Below are positions 9,733-17,755 of a stretch of DNA of 64,000 nucleotides, piece by piece. How positions within the stretch are numbered: the stretch's first letter is position 1; every line of letters starts with the position of its first letter. The stretch is from Jejuia sp043557195 (lineage in GTDB: Bacteria; Bacteroidota; Bacteroidia; Flavobacteriales; Flavobacteriaceae): positions 2,232,001 through 2,296,000 of the forward strand of contig CP121314.1 in assembly GCA_043557195.1 (NCBI GenBank). The letters run 5' to 3'. A program made the translations under genes and the position numbers. Below the pieces are notes generated by a model. It was not told the origin of the DNA. It searched no databases and was given only the letters and a program-made list of their open reading frames with translations.

Positions 9733-10269
9733 ATGGCTCGAAGAATAAATCGTTTGGCATCAATGCTACTAGACCATATCACTATGACTTTTGTGTTAGT
9801 TCCCTTGATGATAACGGTTTTTGTGATAATGCAATTGCTAGAAAAGGAATCTTATCCAGAATTTTTATTTCAAAGCAATGGAATTGGATATACTATAGGG
9901 TTTATTCCCTTTTTGGTTTATTTTCTCAAGGATTCTTATAGAGGCAAAAGTATTGGTAAACGCACAATTGGCCTGCAAGTGGTCAATTTCAAAACTGGAG
10001 AGTCGGCAAACACTTTTCAATGTTTCATAAGGAATTTATTCATAGTAATTTGGCCTCTAGAAGTCCTTATATCTGTGTTTAGTCCAGCAAGAAGGTTAGG
10101 AGATATATTTGCCTACACTAAGGTTGTACCTTCAGAAAAGGAAAAATTAAAAACTCTTTTTACAGATATAAAGAAAACAAAGTTTTCGTTTCATGTTATT
10201 CTTATTTTAGTTGTAGGACTTATCTATTGTTATGGGCTCGCACATTTAATGATGTTGATACAAACGTAA
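9733..10269 (+). CDS. RDD-family membrane protein
   Basis: 178 residues, beginning six bases after metG. It has the RDD signature (Arg near the start in INRLASMLLDH, then two Asp) and the loop GKSIGKRTIGLQVVNF typical of the family, with about four hydrophobic segments (near 15-35, 47-65, 95-115, 150-172). RDD proteins are small polytopic membrane proteins of mostly unknown function, some proposed as ion/solute transporters. Probably co-transcribed with metG. Confidence 0.88.
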   Translation: MARRINRLASMLLDHITMTFVLVPLMITVFVIMQLLEKESYPEFLFQSNGIGYTIGFIPFLVYFLKDSYRGKSIGKRTIGLQVVNFKTGESANTFQCFIRNLFIVIWPLEVLISVFSPARRLGDIFAYTKVVPSEKEKLKTLFTDIKKTKFSFHVILILVVGLIYCYGLAHLMMLIQT

Positions 10270-10298
10270 TGTTTTGTGTTTTTTGCGACTTATGAATA

Positions 10299-11141
10299 AT
10301 GCAAAAAACATTCACCGAGTTTTCTACCAACGCAATTCTTAAAATAGGGGATGAAACCCTTCTAGAATCTTATACAACTACAAAACAGCCAGAATTATAT
10401 ACATTTATAAGAACCACAATTTCTAAGGCTGAAATTGTAGTTGATAGCATTCCTTATACAATTGAAGCCAACAGTATTTTTGCCCTAACCACAGTGCAAT
10501 ATTTTCAATATATTTCTGGTGAAGATTTGGTGGTGTACCAATTCAACAGAGAGTTTTATTGTATTAAAGACCACGACCAAGAGGTAAGTTGTGCAGGTTT
10601 GTTGTTTTTTGGAAATGTGCATATTCCCATAATTGAATTGGATGACAAAGAGCATAGAAAACTCAATATTCTGCATGAGGTGTTTTTAGATGAATTAGAA
10701 ACTGAAGACACCATTCAAGCAGAAATGCTGCGGATGCTTATGGCACGTTTTATTATAATTAGTACCAGATTGCTAAAAGCCAAAGAAGGTTTTGTGGAAA
10801 CTACCAAAAACACTAAAATTGACTTGTTACGTGAGTTTAACTTGTTAGTAGAATCGTTTTTTAAAACTGAACACAGTGTGTCGTTTTATGCCGATAAACT
10901 CTTTAAATCTCCCAAAACTTTATCTAATAACTTTGCTAAATTAAATACGAGTCCGTTACAAATTATTCACGAGCGCATTGTTCTTGAAGCGAAACGTTTA
11001 CTCATCTATACAGATAAAACCGCAAAGGAAATTGCATACGAAGTTGGTTTTGACGATGCCTCACATTTAAGTCGATTATTTAAAAAACACACAACTTTAT
11101 CACCTTCAGACTTCAAAAAACAGCTTCAAAAGTCCGGTTAG
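10299..11141 (+). CDS. AraC-family regulator of the adjacent AhpD-like gene
   Basis: 280 residues. The N-terminal 150 residues look like a cupin-type sensor (FREFYCI and FFGNVHIPII stretches), and residues about 180-278 are the AraC DNA-binding domain (KTAKEIAYEVGFDDASHLSRLFKKHTTLSPSDFKK). This regulator type often sits next to a carboxymuconolactone-decarboxylase-like peroxidase in flavobacteria. Consistent with that, the sequence right after its stop codon carries a 14-base box repeated upstream of the peroxidase gene. The ligand is unknown. Confidence 0.92.
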   Translation: MQKTFTEFSTNAILKIGDETLLESYTTTKQPELYTFIRTTISKAEIVVDSIPYTIEANSIFALTTVQYFQYISGEDLVVYQFNREFYCIKDHDQEVSCAGLLFFGNVHIPIIELDDKEHRKLNILHEVFLDELETEDTIQAEMLRMLMARFIIISTRLLKAKEGFVETTKNTKIDLLREFNLLVESFFKTEHSVSFYADKLFKSPKTLSNNFAKLNTSPLQIIHERIVLEAKRLLIYTDKTAKEIAYEVGFDDASHLSRLFKKHTTLSPSDFKKQLQKSG

Positions 11142-11155
11142 GGAAAAATTGACAA
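11142..11155 (+). promoter_or_regulatory. Copy 1 of a repeated putative AraC operator
   Basis: GGAAAAATTGACAA, found again at 11411-11424. About 55-60 bases downstream each copy has a CATCTTTG promoter-like -7 element (here before 11220), and partial similarity continues between (CCTTT spacing). The repeat precedes the 58-residue ORF. Binding by the neighbouring AraC protein is an inference from position and duplication. Confidence 0.55.
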
Positions 11156-11232
11156 TCCGTAGGGCAATCTTACTATTCTATTACCTTTCCTTTTGATTCA
11201 TCTTTGCACTGTATAATTAAAACAACAAAGTC

Positions 11233-11409
11233 ATGAATTTAAAACATATATCAATTTTCAATTTGATTGAAATATTCAGAGGAAAAAGAAGAAACATTGT
11301 TAATACCATTTCGCCTAAAACACATTGTGAGCAGAAACATATTCACGATTATTATTGTGATGCTGAAAGACCTCACATTGAAGCAAATACCATAGCCTCA
11401 AATGTATAA
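11233..11409 (+). CDS. Small His/Cys-containing protein in the AraC regulon
   Basis: 58 residues from ATG at 11233 to TAA at 11407. Basic N-terminal half (IFRGKRRNIVNT) and a C-terminal half with clustered His and Cys (THCEQKHIHDYYCDAERPHIE) that could bind a metal. It has its own promoter-like region, near-duplicated in front of the AhpD-like gene, which is the main argument that it is expressed. No family recognised; an alternative is that this is a remnant left by duplication of the control region. Confidence 0.5.
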   Translation: MNLKHISIFNLIEIFRGKRRNIVNTISPKTHCEQKHIHDYYCDAERPHIEANTIASNV

Positions 11410-11410
11410 A

Positions 11411-11424
11411 GGAAAAATTGACAA
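11411..11424 (+). promoter_or_regulatory. Copy 2 of the repeated putative AraC operator
   Basis: Second exact copy of GGAAAAATTGACAA, two bases after the small ORF and about 50 bases before a CATCTTTG element that leads into the AhpD-like gene at 11532. The conserved spacing from box to -7 element in both copies suggests an activator site. Confidence 0.55.
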
Positions 11425-11531
11425 GCTAAAGGGAAATGCAATCATGGTGTAACCTTTATAACGGTTGCATCTTTGTACCAACAAAATAAAACAGCAAAAA
11501 TTTAAAATAATAACAATTTAAAATTAAAATA

Positions 11532-12080
11532 ATGAGCACATTTAATGTACCAAAAAGAGATCAAGTAAGCGAAAACAATCAAGCGATTTTTGATAATTTA
11601 AATAAAGCATTAGGATTTGTACCAAACTTATATGCAACCTATGCGCATAGCGATACAGCTTTAGAGAACTATTTGAATTTTGCAAATGCAAAAACATCAT
11701 TATCAGCAAAAGAAAAGGAAGTTGTAAACTTAGCCGTAAGTGAAGTAAATAACTGTGTTTACTGTTTGTCTGCACATACTGCTATTGGAAAAATGAATGG
11801 ATTTAAAGATGCACAAATTCTTGAATTAAGAGCTGGAGAAGCTTCTTTCAATAATAAACTGGATGCTTTAGCACGATTAGCTAAAAATGTAACAGAAAAT
11901 AGAGGGAAAACAGATGAAGCTGTTTTGGAAAATTTCTTTAATGCAGGATATTCTAAAGGGAATTTAATTGATGTGATTTCATTAGTGGGTGATAAAACTA
12001 TTTCAAATTACATACATAGTACAACCCAAGTTCCAGTGGATTTTCCTGTAGCTCAACCTTTGGATGCTGAATTAGTGTAA
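11532..12080 (+). CDS. Carboxymuconolactone decarboxylase-like peroxidase (AhpD-type)
   Basis: 182 residues with the AhpD active site: C75-V-Y-C78-L-S-A-H82 (NCVYCLSAHTAIGK), the CxxC...H arrangement used for alkylhydroperoxidase/disulfide chemistry. Flanking helices (LSAKEKEVVNLAVSEVN) fit the all-helical CMD fold. Members of this subgroup are typically cytosolic and redox-active rather than true decarboxylases. The upstream AraC gene and the repeated box suggest inducible expression in response to an oxidant or electrophile (inference). Confidence 0.92.
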   Translation: MSTFNVPKRDQVSENNQAIFDNLNKALGFVPNLYATYAHSDTALENYLNFANAKTSLSAKEKEVVNLAVSEVNNCVYCLSAHTAIGKMNGFKDAQILELRAGEASFNNKLDALARLAKNVTENRGKTDEAVLENFFNAGYSKGNLIDVISLVGDKTISNYIHSTTQVPVDFPVAQPLDAELV

Positions 12081-12108
12081 AGACAGAAAGAAATGTTCAG
12101 GGTTGGTT

Positions 12109-12230
12109 GCGTTAGGGATTAAGGGATTTGTTGAAGCTCCCCGACGCAGGAGGGAGCGACTCCCGAAAGCCCGACCCGAGAACGACTGTTTCTTTTGATT
12201 GACGAAAATAGTAATCGAGGGTAACGCCCA
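12109..12230 (-). repeat. Dispersed GC-rich structured repeat, copy 1
   Basis: Begins GCGTTAGGGATT and ends GGGTAACGCCC; inside are GAAGCTCCCCGACG, GGAGGGAGCGACTCCC and AAAGCCCGACCC. Terminal GCGTTA and TAACGC can pair, and the inner GCTCCC/GGGAGC forms a hairpin. The reverse complement matches the element at 24726-24816 closely and that at 57711-57804 in outline. Its base composition is far above the AT-rich surroundings. Not a coding sequence. Confidence 0.75.
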
Positions 12231-12290
12231 AATTAATAACAATAAAAAATAATCAATAACCAGAGCAAGAAGCTCAAAATAATTAAAACA

Positions 12291-12680
12291 ATGAAAAAAG
12301 TAATAGCAATTTTAGTAGTAGCATTAAGTTTCGCATTAAATGGTAATGCACAGGATAAAATGATGAAAAAAGATGCAGTTAAAACCATTGCTTTAGAACA
12401 AACTGCTGGTGAGTTTACACAAAAATCGGTAACGGTTAGCGAAGGTACTTACGTATTTGCTGTATCTAACAACCATGTGGGGAAAGATGTAGGTTTGGTT
12501 TTAGTGCCAAAAGGAAAAGATGCAAGTAAACCAGAAAACCATATTCAAACAGCTTATGTAACTTCTGTTGTAAAAGATGGAACTGTTGAAACATCTAAAG
12601 CCACAAAATTAACAAAAGGCGAATATGTGTATTTCTGCCCATTAAACCCTACACCACAATATACGCTTACTGTACAGTAA
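12291..12680 (+). CDS. Periplasmic cupredoxin-like protein lacking full copper site
   Basis: 129 residues with signal peptide (MKKVIAILVVALSFALNGNA, cleavage before QDK). The mature part looks like a beta-sandwich cupredoxin: VSEGTYVFAVSNNHVGKDVGLVLVP and a terminal EYVYFCPLNPTPQYTLTV. A His (H62) and a Cys (C116) sit where type 1 copper ligands would be, but the His and Met normally just after the Cys are absent, so a standard blue-copper site is unlikely. It may bind metal differently or be structural. Strong terminator follows. Confidence 0.75.
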   Translation: MKKVIAILVVALSFALNGNAQDKMMKKDAVKTIALEQTAGEFTQKSVTVSEGTYVFAVSNNHVGKDVGLVLVPKGKDASKPENHIQTAYVTSVVKDGTVETSKATKLTKGEYVYFCPLNPTPQYTLTVQ

Positions 12681-12704
12681 AGTGAAGTTTGATTAATAGT
12701 GGAG

Positions 12705-12738
12705 AAAGGTTATTCTAATTAAAGAATAACCTTTTTTT
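12705..12738 (+). terminator. Intrinsic terminator after the cupredoxin-like gene
   Basis: A 12-bp stem AAAGGTTATTCT / AGAATAACCTTT with a six-base loop and a run of seven T, 25 bases after the stop codon. Confidence 0.88.
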
Positions 12739-12796
12739 ATGATTAGAAATTAAATGAGCCAACAGAAATTTTTAACTTTACAAAAAACTAGAAATT

Positions 12797-13315
12797 ATGT
12801 TATCAAAAACTATAGAAGAAGCTTTAAATAATCAAATACGTGTAGAAGCAGAATCATCTCAAATATATTTAGCCATGGCATGTTGGGCAGAAGTTAAGGG
12901 GTTGGAAGGTGTATCTAACTTTATGTATGCACAAAGTGATGAAGAGCGCGAACATATGCTGAAGCTAGTGAAATTTGTTAATGAACGTGGTGGACATGCA
13001 AAAATTTCACAACTGAAAGCCCCGAACGTTACCTTTAAATCTTTTAAGGAAATGTTTGAAAAATTATTTGATCATGAGGTGTTTGTATCTCAGAGTATCA
13101 ATGAATTGGTACATATTTCACTCCAAGAGAAAGATTATGCAACGCACAATTTTTTACAATGGTACGTAGCTGAACAAATTGAAGAAGAAGCTGTAGCCCG
13201 CACTATTCTTGACAAAATTAATATGATTGGTGATGATAAAGGTGGTCTGTATCTATTTGATAGAGATATTGAAAATTTAACAGTTACTACTGCTGCTATT
13301 GATAATCCAGAATAA
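12797..13315 (+). CDS. Bacterial ferritin (non-heme)
   Basis: 172 residues, normal for FtnA-type ferritin. Ferroxidase ligands are visible: E18 in RVEAESSQIY, E50 and H53 in DEEREHMLK, a Glu in the third helix (QEKDYATHNF region) and Gln/Glu in AEQIEEEAVA. It stores iron as a mineral inside a 24-subunit shell. No Met heme ligand of bacterioferritin is evident. It complements the Feo and DtxR-linked systems further right in the window. Confidence 0.93.
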   Translation: MLSKTIEEALNNQIRVEAESSQIYLAMACWAEVKGLEGVSNFMYAQSDEEREHMLKLVKFVNERGGHAKISQLKAPNVTFKSFKEMFEKLFDHEVFVSQSINELVHISLQEKDYATHNFLQWYVAEQIEEEAVARTILDKINMIGDDKGGLYLFDRDIENLTVTTAAIDNPE

Positions 13316-13355
13316 TTTTAACATTTAAGCTTATTTAGATTTAATAAAAATAACT

Positions 13356-13363
13356 TATTTTTG
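13356..13363 (+). promoter_or_regulatory. Bacteroidota promoter for the small Cys-rich gene
   Basis: TATTTTTG (TAnnTTTG) with a TTAG element 17 bases upstream at 13335-13338, followed about 30 bases later by the GTG start of the Cys-rich ORF. Confidence 0.5.
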
Positions 13364-13391
13364 CCCGCAGATTTGAATACTGTAGTTCACT

Positions 13392-13556
13392 GTGGGCAAA
13401 AAAAAGAAACAAAAAAAGGCAATTAAAAAGCTAAGAAAGTTAGGTATTGACCTTCCTGAAAAAGTAAAATCTAGTTGCTGTAAAAAGTTTAAGAAGGGCG
13501 AAAACAAACGTTGCAAAAAATGCCCTTGTTTTGATTTGATTAAGAAAGTGGCTTAA
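13392..13556 (+). CDS. Small lysine-rich, cysteine-cluster protein
   Basis: 54 residues from a GTG start. The N-terminal half is extremely basic (GKKKKQKKAIKKLRKLG); the C-terminal half carries five cysteines as CC...C..C.C (SSCCKKFKKGENKRCKKCPCFDL), a likely zinc or iron-sulfur knuckle. I recall similar small proteins in other flavobacteria but no assigned function; nucleic-acid binding is plausible from charge. Its stop overlaps the convergent gene on the minus strand by four bases. An alternative start is not obvious. Confidence 0.65.
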   Translation: MGKKKKQKKAIKKLRKLGIDLPEKVKSSCCKKFKKGENKRCKKCPCFDLIKKVA

Positions 13557-14023
13557 CGTTTATTCACTCTGGTGGAATGCATCATTTCTAATTTCCAAAT
13601 ACTATCTTTTTTAATGGCTACAATACTCTCCAGCCATTGCAAATTTCTTTTTAAAGTATCTTTTTTAATAGTTGCATAATTATGATATGCCATCCAAATA
13701 CGATTACCTTCTCTTTTAGCTTCGAAAAAATCAAAACTATTAATGCGTTTCATTCCTTTGTCTCTAATTTTTGCACGTTTACACCAGTTAGATATGGTGT
13801 CATTTGTCCAAACTTCACCATGTTCTAAAAGGATGAAATCATCGGTATGATATTTAGTAAGGAGCTCAGCTTTTTTATCACTCCAAATGTCATCAAAAAT
13901 GTTTTGAACTAAGTCTTCTACAGCTTTAAAATCCTTGGCATTGTCAACATCTGAAGTGTCGGATTTACCACAGGCTAAAATGAAAAAGCAAATTACTACA
14001 ATAAATTGAGGAGTATTTTTCAT
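13553..14023 (-). CDS. NTF2-like (SnoaL/DUF4440-type) lipoprotein
   Basis: 156 residues. The N-terminus MKNTPQFIVVICFFILAC ends in a lipobox (LACG), so the protein is probably a lipoprotein. The rest has the small alpha+beta NTF2-like look (KAELLTKYHTDDFILLEHGEVWTN... RIWMAYHNYATI ... WLESIVAIKKDSIWKLEMMHSTR). Such domains bind small ligands or catalyse varied reactions; no active-site residue is decisive. A perfect palindromic terminator lies just upstream, closing the next gene to the right. Confidence 0.75.
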   Translation of the reverse strand: MKNTPQFIVVICFFILACGKSDTSDVDNAKDFKAVEDLVQNIFDDIWSDKKAELLTKYHTDDFILLEHGEVWTNDTISNWCKRAKIRDKGMKRINSFDFFEAKREGNRIWMAYHNYATIKKDTLKRNLQWLESIVAIKKDSIWKLEMMHSTRVNKR

Positions 14024-14047
14024 GATTGTAAATAGTATTATATAAAA

Positions 14048-14079
14048 AAAGCCTTTGTAGAAATTTCTACAAAGGCTTT
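14048..14079. terminator. Palindromic intrinsic terminator
   Basis: Two 16-base arms, AAAGCCTTTGTAGAAA and its exact reverse complement, flanked by A and T runs. It ends the minus-strand fucosidase transcript before the NTF2-like lipoprotein gene. Confidence 0.85.
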
Positions 14080-14101
14080 AAGTTACTTAAATATCTTGAA
14101 A

Positions 14102-15628
14102 TTATTCTAGTTCCATTTTAAATACGTTAGCTAGCTCACTAAGTTCAACGCCATCAGGAATCGTAAAAGTATGGCTGCGTTCAGTTCTCTCCCATTCTAC
14201 TTCCTTTCCAGATTTTAGTTCAACCACGCGTTTTACCGGAGTTGCTGGTCCGTAACCTATATTATTCAATTTTCCTAAATGAACAACTTCACCAGGTTTT
14301 GGTTTTCCTAATAAGAACACATAAAGCGCCTTTTTATCTTTAGAGGTTGTAAAACGAATATCACCTGCATTATATTCTACTTTTGCTGACTGTCCCCCAT
14401 GTGCACCATCTGCTGCTTTTGCATGTCCAAATCCGTAAATATGAAATGGTCTTGTGCCGTACACTGCTTCTCCATATGTATCTAACCATCCACCTACATT
14501 AGTTAATAACTCACGCTGTTCCTTATTAATTGTACCATCTGCCGTTGGAGAAATATTAAGTAATACTACACCATTTTTAGCCCAAACATCAATCATATTT
14601 CTTAATAGTAACTCAGGAGATTTATAAACTTGCCCGTGCGTGTAACACCAACTACCTTTATCACTTACTGTAATGTCTGTCATCCAAACGGTTTCAGAAA
14701 CATCTTTTTTTCCACCTTGCTCGATATCCAAAACACTCATGTTTTTTGGTAAATCGTCATGTTTGGCAATTAAAACAGGCTCTTGACCAGTCTTTAATCC
14801 ATTGTTTAGAAAGTGCGCAGACATTTCCTGAATCTTATCTTCAGCAACATGATTCAACCATACGTCATACCATAGCATATCAGGAGAATATTTGTCTACA
14901 ACTTCATTTATTTGGTCTAACCAATACTGATCAAATTCTGCCTGTGGTAAATTACCGTAGAATTTTTTGAGTTCTGGATCTTCTGTTGATGTTGGGTAAT
15001 TTGGATGGTATGCAAAATGACTATTATAGGTATCCCATTTTGTAGAGTCTCCATCATGTCGTTGTCTTAATCTTGCATGATGAAAAGACGTCATTGTTTT
15101 TAAACCACGTTTTTTTAAGGCAGTTAAAATTTCGCCCGTGATGTCTTTTTTAGGCCCCATATCAGCTGAATTCCAAGGATTTATTTCACTATCCCACATC
15201 GCGAAACCATCATGATGTTGTGCCACAGGACCCGCAAATTTTGCTCCAGCTGTCTTAAATAGATCAGCCCAATCTTCAGCATCAAAATTTTCAGCCTTAA
15301 ACATTGGGATAAAATCATGGTATCCAAATTCTTCTAGCTTCCCATAATTTTTTTCGTGATATTCCTTGTAGTCAGGATATTCGTTTACACGATATAATCT
15401 GTAAGGATACCACTCTGATCCATAAGCAGGAACACTATACACCCCCCAGTGAAAGTAAATACCAAGCTTGGAGTCATGAAACCATTCAGGATCTGCAGTA
15501 TGTTTTGCAAGTGATTCCCAATTAGCTTCGTAAGACGTTGTTTCTTTTTCTGCTATAGTTTTAGTGTTTTCTTCGTTACATGAACTAAAAAGTAAAACCA
15601 AAAAGAAACATTTAAATAAATTTTTCAT
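14102..15628 (-). CDS. Alpha-L-fucosidase, glycoside hydrolase family 29, lipoprotein
   Basis: 508 residues from ATG at 15628; an upstream in-frame start would put extra residues before a clean lipoprotein signal (MKNLFKCFFLVLLFSSC, lipid Cys17). GH29 hallmarks: WFHDSKLGIYFHWGVYSVPAYGSEWYP, AKFAGPVAQHHDGFAMWDS, and DMLWYDVWLN, whose Asp corresponds to the catalytic nucleophile. It hydrolyses terminal alpha-L-fucose from glycans, here probably at the outer membrane on algal fucose-containing polysaccharide. No SusC/D pair or sulfatase is adjacent, so it is not in an evident polysaccharide utilisation locus. Confidence 0.95.
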   Translation of the reverse strand: MKNLFKCFFLVLLFSSCNEENTKTIAEKETTSYEANWESLAKHTADPEWFHDSKLGIYFHWGVYSVPAYGSEWYPYRLYRVNEYPDYKEYHEKNYGKLEEFGYHDFIPMFKAENFDAEDWADLFKTAGAKFAGPVAQHHDGFAMWDSEINPWNSADMGPKKDITGEILTALKKRGLKTMTSFHHARLRQRHDGDSTKWDTYNSHFAYHPNYPTSTEDPELKKFYGNLPQAEFDQYWLDQINEVVDKYSPDMLWYDVWLNHVAEDKIQEMSAHFLNNGLKTGQEPVLIAKHDDLPKNMSVLDIEQGGKKDVSETVWMTDITVSDKGSWCYTHGQVYKSPELLLRNMIDVWAKNGVVLLNISPTADGTINKEQRELLTNVGGWLDTYGEAVYGTRPFHIYGFGHAKAADGAHGGQSAKVEYNAGDIRFTTSKDKKALYVFLLGKPKPGEVVHLGKLNNIGYGPATPVKRVVELKSGKEVEWERTERSHTFTIPDGVELSELANVFKMELE

Positions 15629-15982
15629 GTTTAAAATTGTGATTAATTTGGTTAAATCGTGACACAAATTACTACAAATAACTGGTTTTATTTGGCGATT
15701 TATGATTTTTATAAGGTAACTATTGGGTTTTTGTTAGGATAATAATGTCAAATTAACTTGACCAAAACTTACATTTTTATGTTTTTTCTTGTTTTAATAA
15801 AAGAAGTAAAAAGATAATTTTAGGGCTTATTAAGCCATTGTGAAGGTGGTCTTTTTTTGCATAAATAAATTTCTGTTCTTTATCTTTTATTATCTTTAAA
15901 TAGATGTAACTTAGTTATAACACGGATTTTTTATTTTACTGTTTTTTAATGCTTTTTTTTGATTTCCATTACAGTTATATTT
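15629..15982. other. Intergenic region between fucosidase and DUF695 gene
   Basis: 354 very AT-rich bases between divergent genes. It must hold the promoters of both, but I see no perfect TAnnTTTG with a spaced TTTG, no long inverted repeat and no convincing ORF. TTG at 15959 opens a frame into the next gene but is not its likely start. Confidence 0.5.
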
Positions 15983-16801
15983 ATGATTAAAAAATTTATT
16001 TTTCGCACATTTTTTTTACTTCCATTTCTCTTTTATGGTCAATCTCCCCAAGAGGATTGGCAAACATATATGGCAGCATATGAAGGGAATACACCTGGTT
16101 CTACAACAGTTAGAATGGATTTAATTGAAAAGGCTCCAATTGTAGATTATAATTATGTTTTAGTTACAGGGATTACCTATGAAAGTGAACGGGATGATGG
16201 TTTGCCAAAAGGAGATGAAACGTTTAAATTACTGCATAAAATCGGGAATGAATTAGAAGAGCTTCTAAAAATGCAAGAGGGGATATTAGTTGGCTCGTTT
16301 ATGTTCGATTTTGAGCGTTTTGAATATTTTTATTTAAAATCTGATTCAGGCATTAAAGAAAAGATTGAAGCGTATTATAAAACTAACTACCCTAATAAAA
16401 AGTATTATCTGAAGATAGAAGAAGACAAAAATTGGGAGTATTATACCAAGTTTTTGTATCCAAATGAAGTAACGCAAAATTATATGACTGATATCCGTCT
16501 TATTGATGAATTGAAGGAAGCAGGAGATAAACTAATAAAAGAGAGACGTGTTGATCATTGGGTATATTTTAAAAATAAGGAAGATTTAGAGCTTTTCACT
16601 GAAGCAATAGTTAATCTGAATTTTAAAATTGAGTTCTCTGGAAGGAAGGGTGTTGCTAAATTTCCTTATAGTTTACAATTTTACAAATATAATAAGGCAG
16701 ATATAGATACTATTAATGCGATTACATCTTCATTGCTAGAAATGGTAAAACACTATAATGCAAAATATGAAGGCTGGGAAACAATAGTTATAACAGATTA
16801 G
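15983..16801 (+). CDS. DUF695 / RraB-like domain protein, exported
   Basis: 272 residues from the ATG at 15983; this start gives a signal peptide (MIKKFIFRTFFLLPFLFYG, cleavage before QS). Residues about 20-150 resemble DUF695 (DWQTYMAAYEGNTPGSTTVRMDL) and residues about 180-270 resemble the RraB-type domain (VDHWVYFKNKEDLELFTEAI.NLNFKIEF). RraB itself inhibits RNase E in the cytosol; an exported DUF695-RraB protein must do something else, so no function is assigned. The HDAC-like gene starts three bases later. Confidence 0.8.
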   Translation: MIKKFIFRTFFLLPFLFYGQSPQEDWQTYMAAYEGNTPGSTTVRMDLIEKAPIVDYNYVLVTGITYESERDDGLPKGDETFKLLHKIGNELEELLKMQEGILVGSFMFDFERFEYFYLKSDSGIKEKIEAYYKTNYPNKKYYLKIEEDKNWEYYTKFLYPNEVTQNYMTDIRLIDELKEAGDKLIKERRVDHWVYFKNKEDLELFTEAIVNLNFKIEFSGRKGVAKFPYSLQFYKYNKADIDTINAITSSLLEMVKHYNAKYEGWETIVITD

Positions 16802-16804
16802 TGA

Positions 16805-17707
16805 ATGCTAAAAATAGCCTACCACCCCATTTATAAACATCCGCTGCCTGAGGGTCATCGCTTTCCAATGATAAAGTATGAGCTATTGCCGCAGCAACTT
16901 TTGCACGAAGGCACATGTTCTCCAAATAATTTTTTTGAACCCAATATTCCGGATGACGCTCATATTTTAAGAGTTCACACATCGGGATATCTTCAACATT
17001 TAAAACATCAAACCTTAGATGCTAGAGCCGCCAGAAAAATAGGATTTCCATTAAGTAAGGAGCTTGTGGATCGCGAAGTGATTATTGCAGACGGCACCAT
17101 AAAAGCAAGTGAATTTGCCTTAAAACATGGCGTTGCTATGAATATTGCAGGCGGTACGCACCATGCCTATTCTAATAGAGGCGAGGCGTTTTGTTTGTTG
17201 AACGACCAAGCTATTGGTGCACGTTATCTATTGAGCAAAAAACTCGCTTCAAAAGTATTGATTGTTGATTTAGATGTACACCAAGGCAATGGAACCGCTG
17301 AAATTTTTCAAAACGATGATAGTGTATTTACATTTTCAATGCATGGTAAAGGCAACTATCCGTTTAAAAAAGAAAAAAGCGATTTAGATATTGCACTTGA
17401 AAATGATACAAACGACGACATGTATCTTAAAATTTTAAAAGAAACTCTACCAAGATTAATTAAGAACGAGCAACCAGATTTTATATACTATTTATGCGGT
17501 GTAGATGTTGTAGCATCTGATAAATTAGGAAAACTAGGTATGACTTTAGAAGGTTGTAAAGCACGAGACCGTTTTGTATTAGAAACTTGTAAAAAGCTTC
17601 AAATCTCAGTAATGTGTTCCATGGGCGGCGGTTATTCCCCAGATATTAAAATTATAATTGAAGCACATGCCAATACCTTTCGGTTGGCTCAGGAGATTTT
17701 CTTTTAG
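16805..17707 (+). CDS. Histone deacetylase-family (AcuC-like) deacylase
   Basis: 300 residues. Zinc-hydrolase motifs are present: tandem His in GGTHHAYSNRGEAFCLLND (about 117-134), DLDVHQGNGT (Asp and His zinc ligands, about 157-166), and GVDVVASDKLGKLGMT with the third Asp. This matches class II-like bacterial deacetylases acting on acetyl-lysine, acetylpolyamines or similar amides. It begins three bases after the DUF695 gene and is probably co-transcribed. Confidence 0.92.
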   Translation: MLKIAYHPIYKHPLPEGHRFPMIKYELLPQQLLHEGTCSPNNFFEPNIPDDAHILRVHTSGYLQHLKHQTLDARAARKIGFPLSKELVDREVIIADGTIKASEFALKHGVAMNIAGGTHHAYSNRGEAFCLLNDQAIGARYLLSKKLASKVLIVDLDVHQGNGTAEIFQNDDSVFTFSMHGKGNYPFKKEKSDLDIALENDTNDDMYLKILKETLPRLIKNEQPDFIYYLCGVDVVASDKLGKLGMTLEGCKARDRFVLETCKKLQISVMCSMGGGYSPDIKIIIEAHANTFRLAQEIFF

Positions 17708-17755
17708 ATACATCCAAAAGGATTTTATTATCTTGCTTTAAAAGTTGAAAAATTA

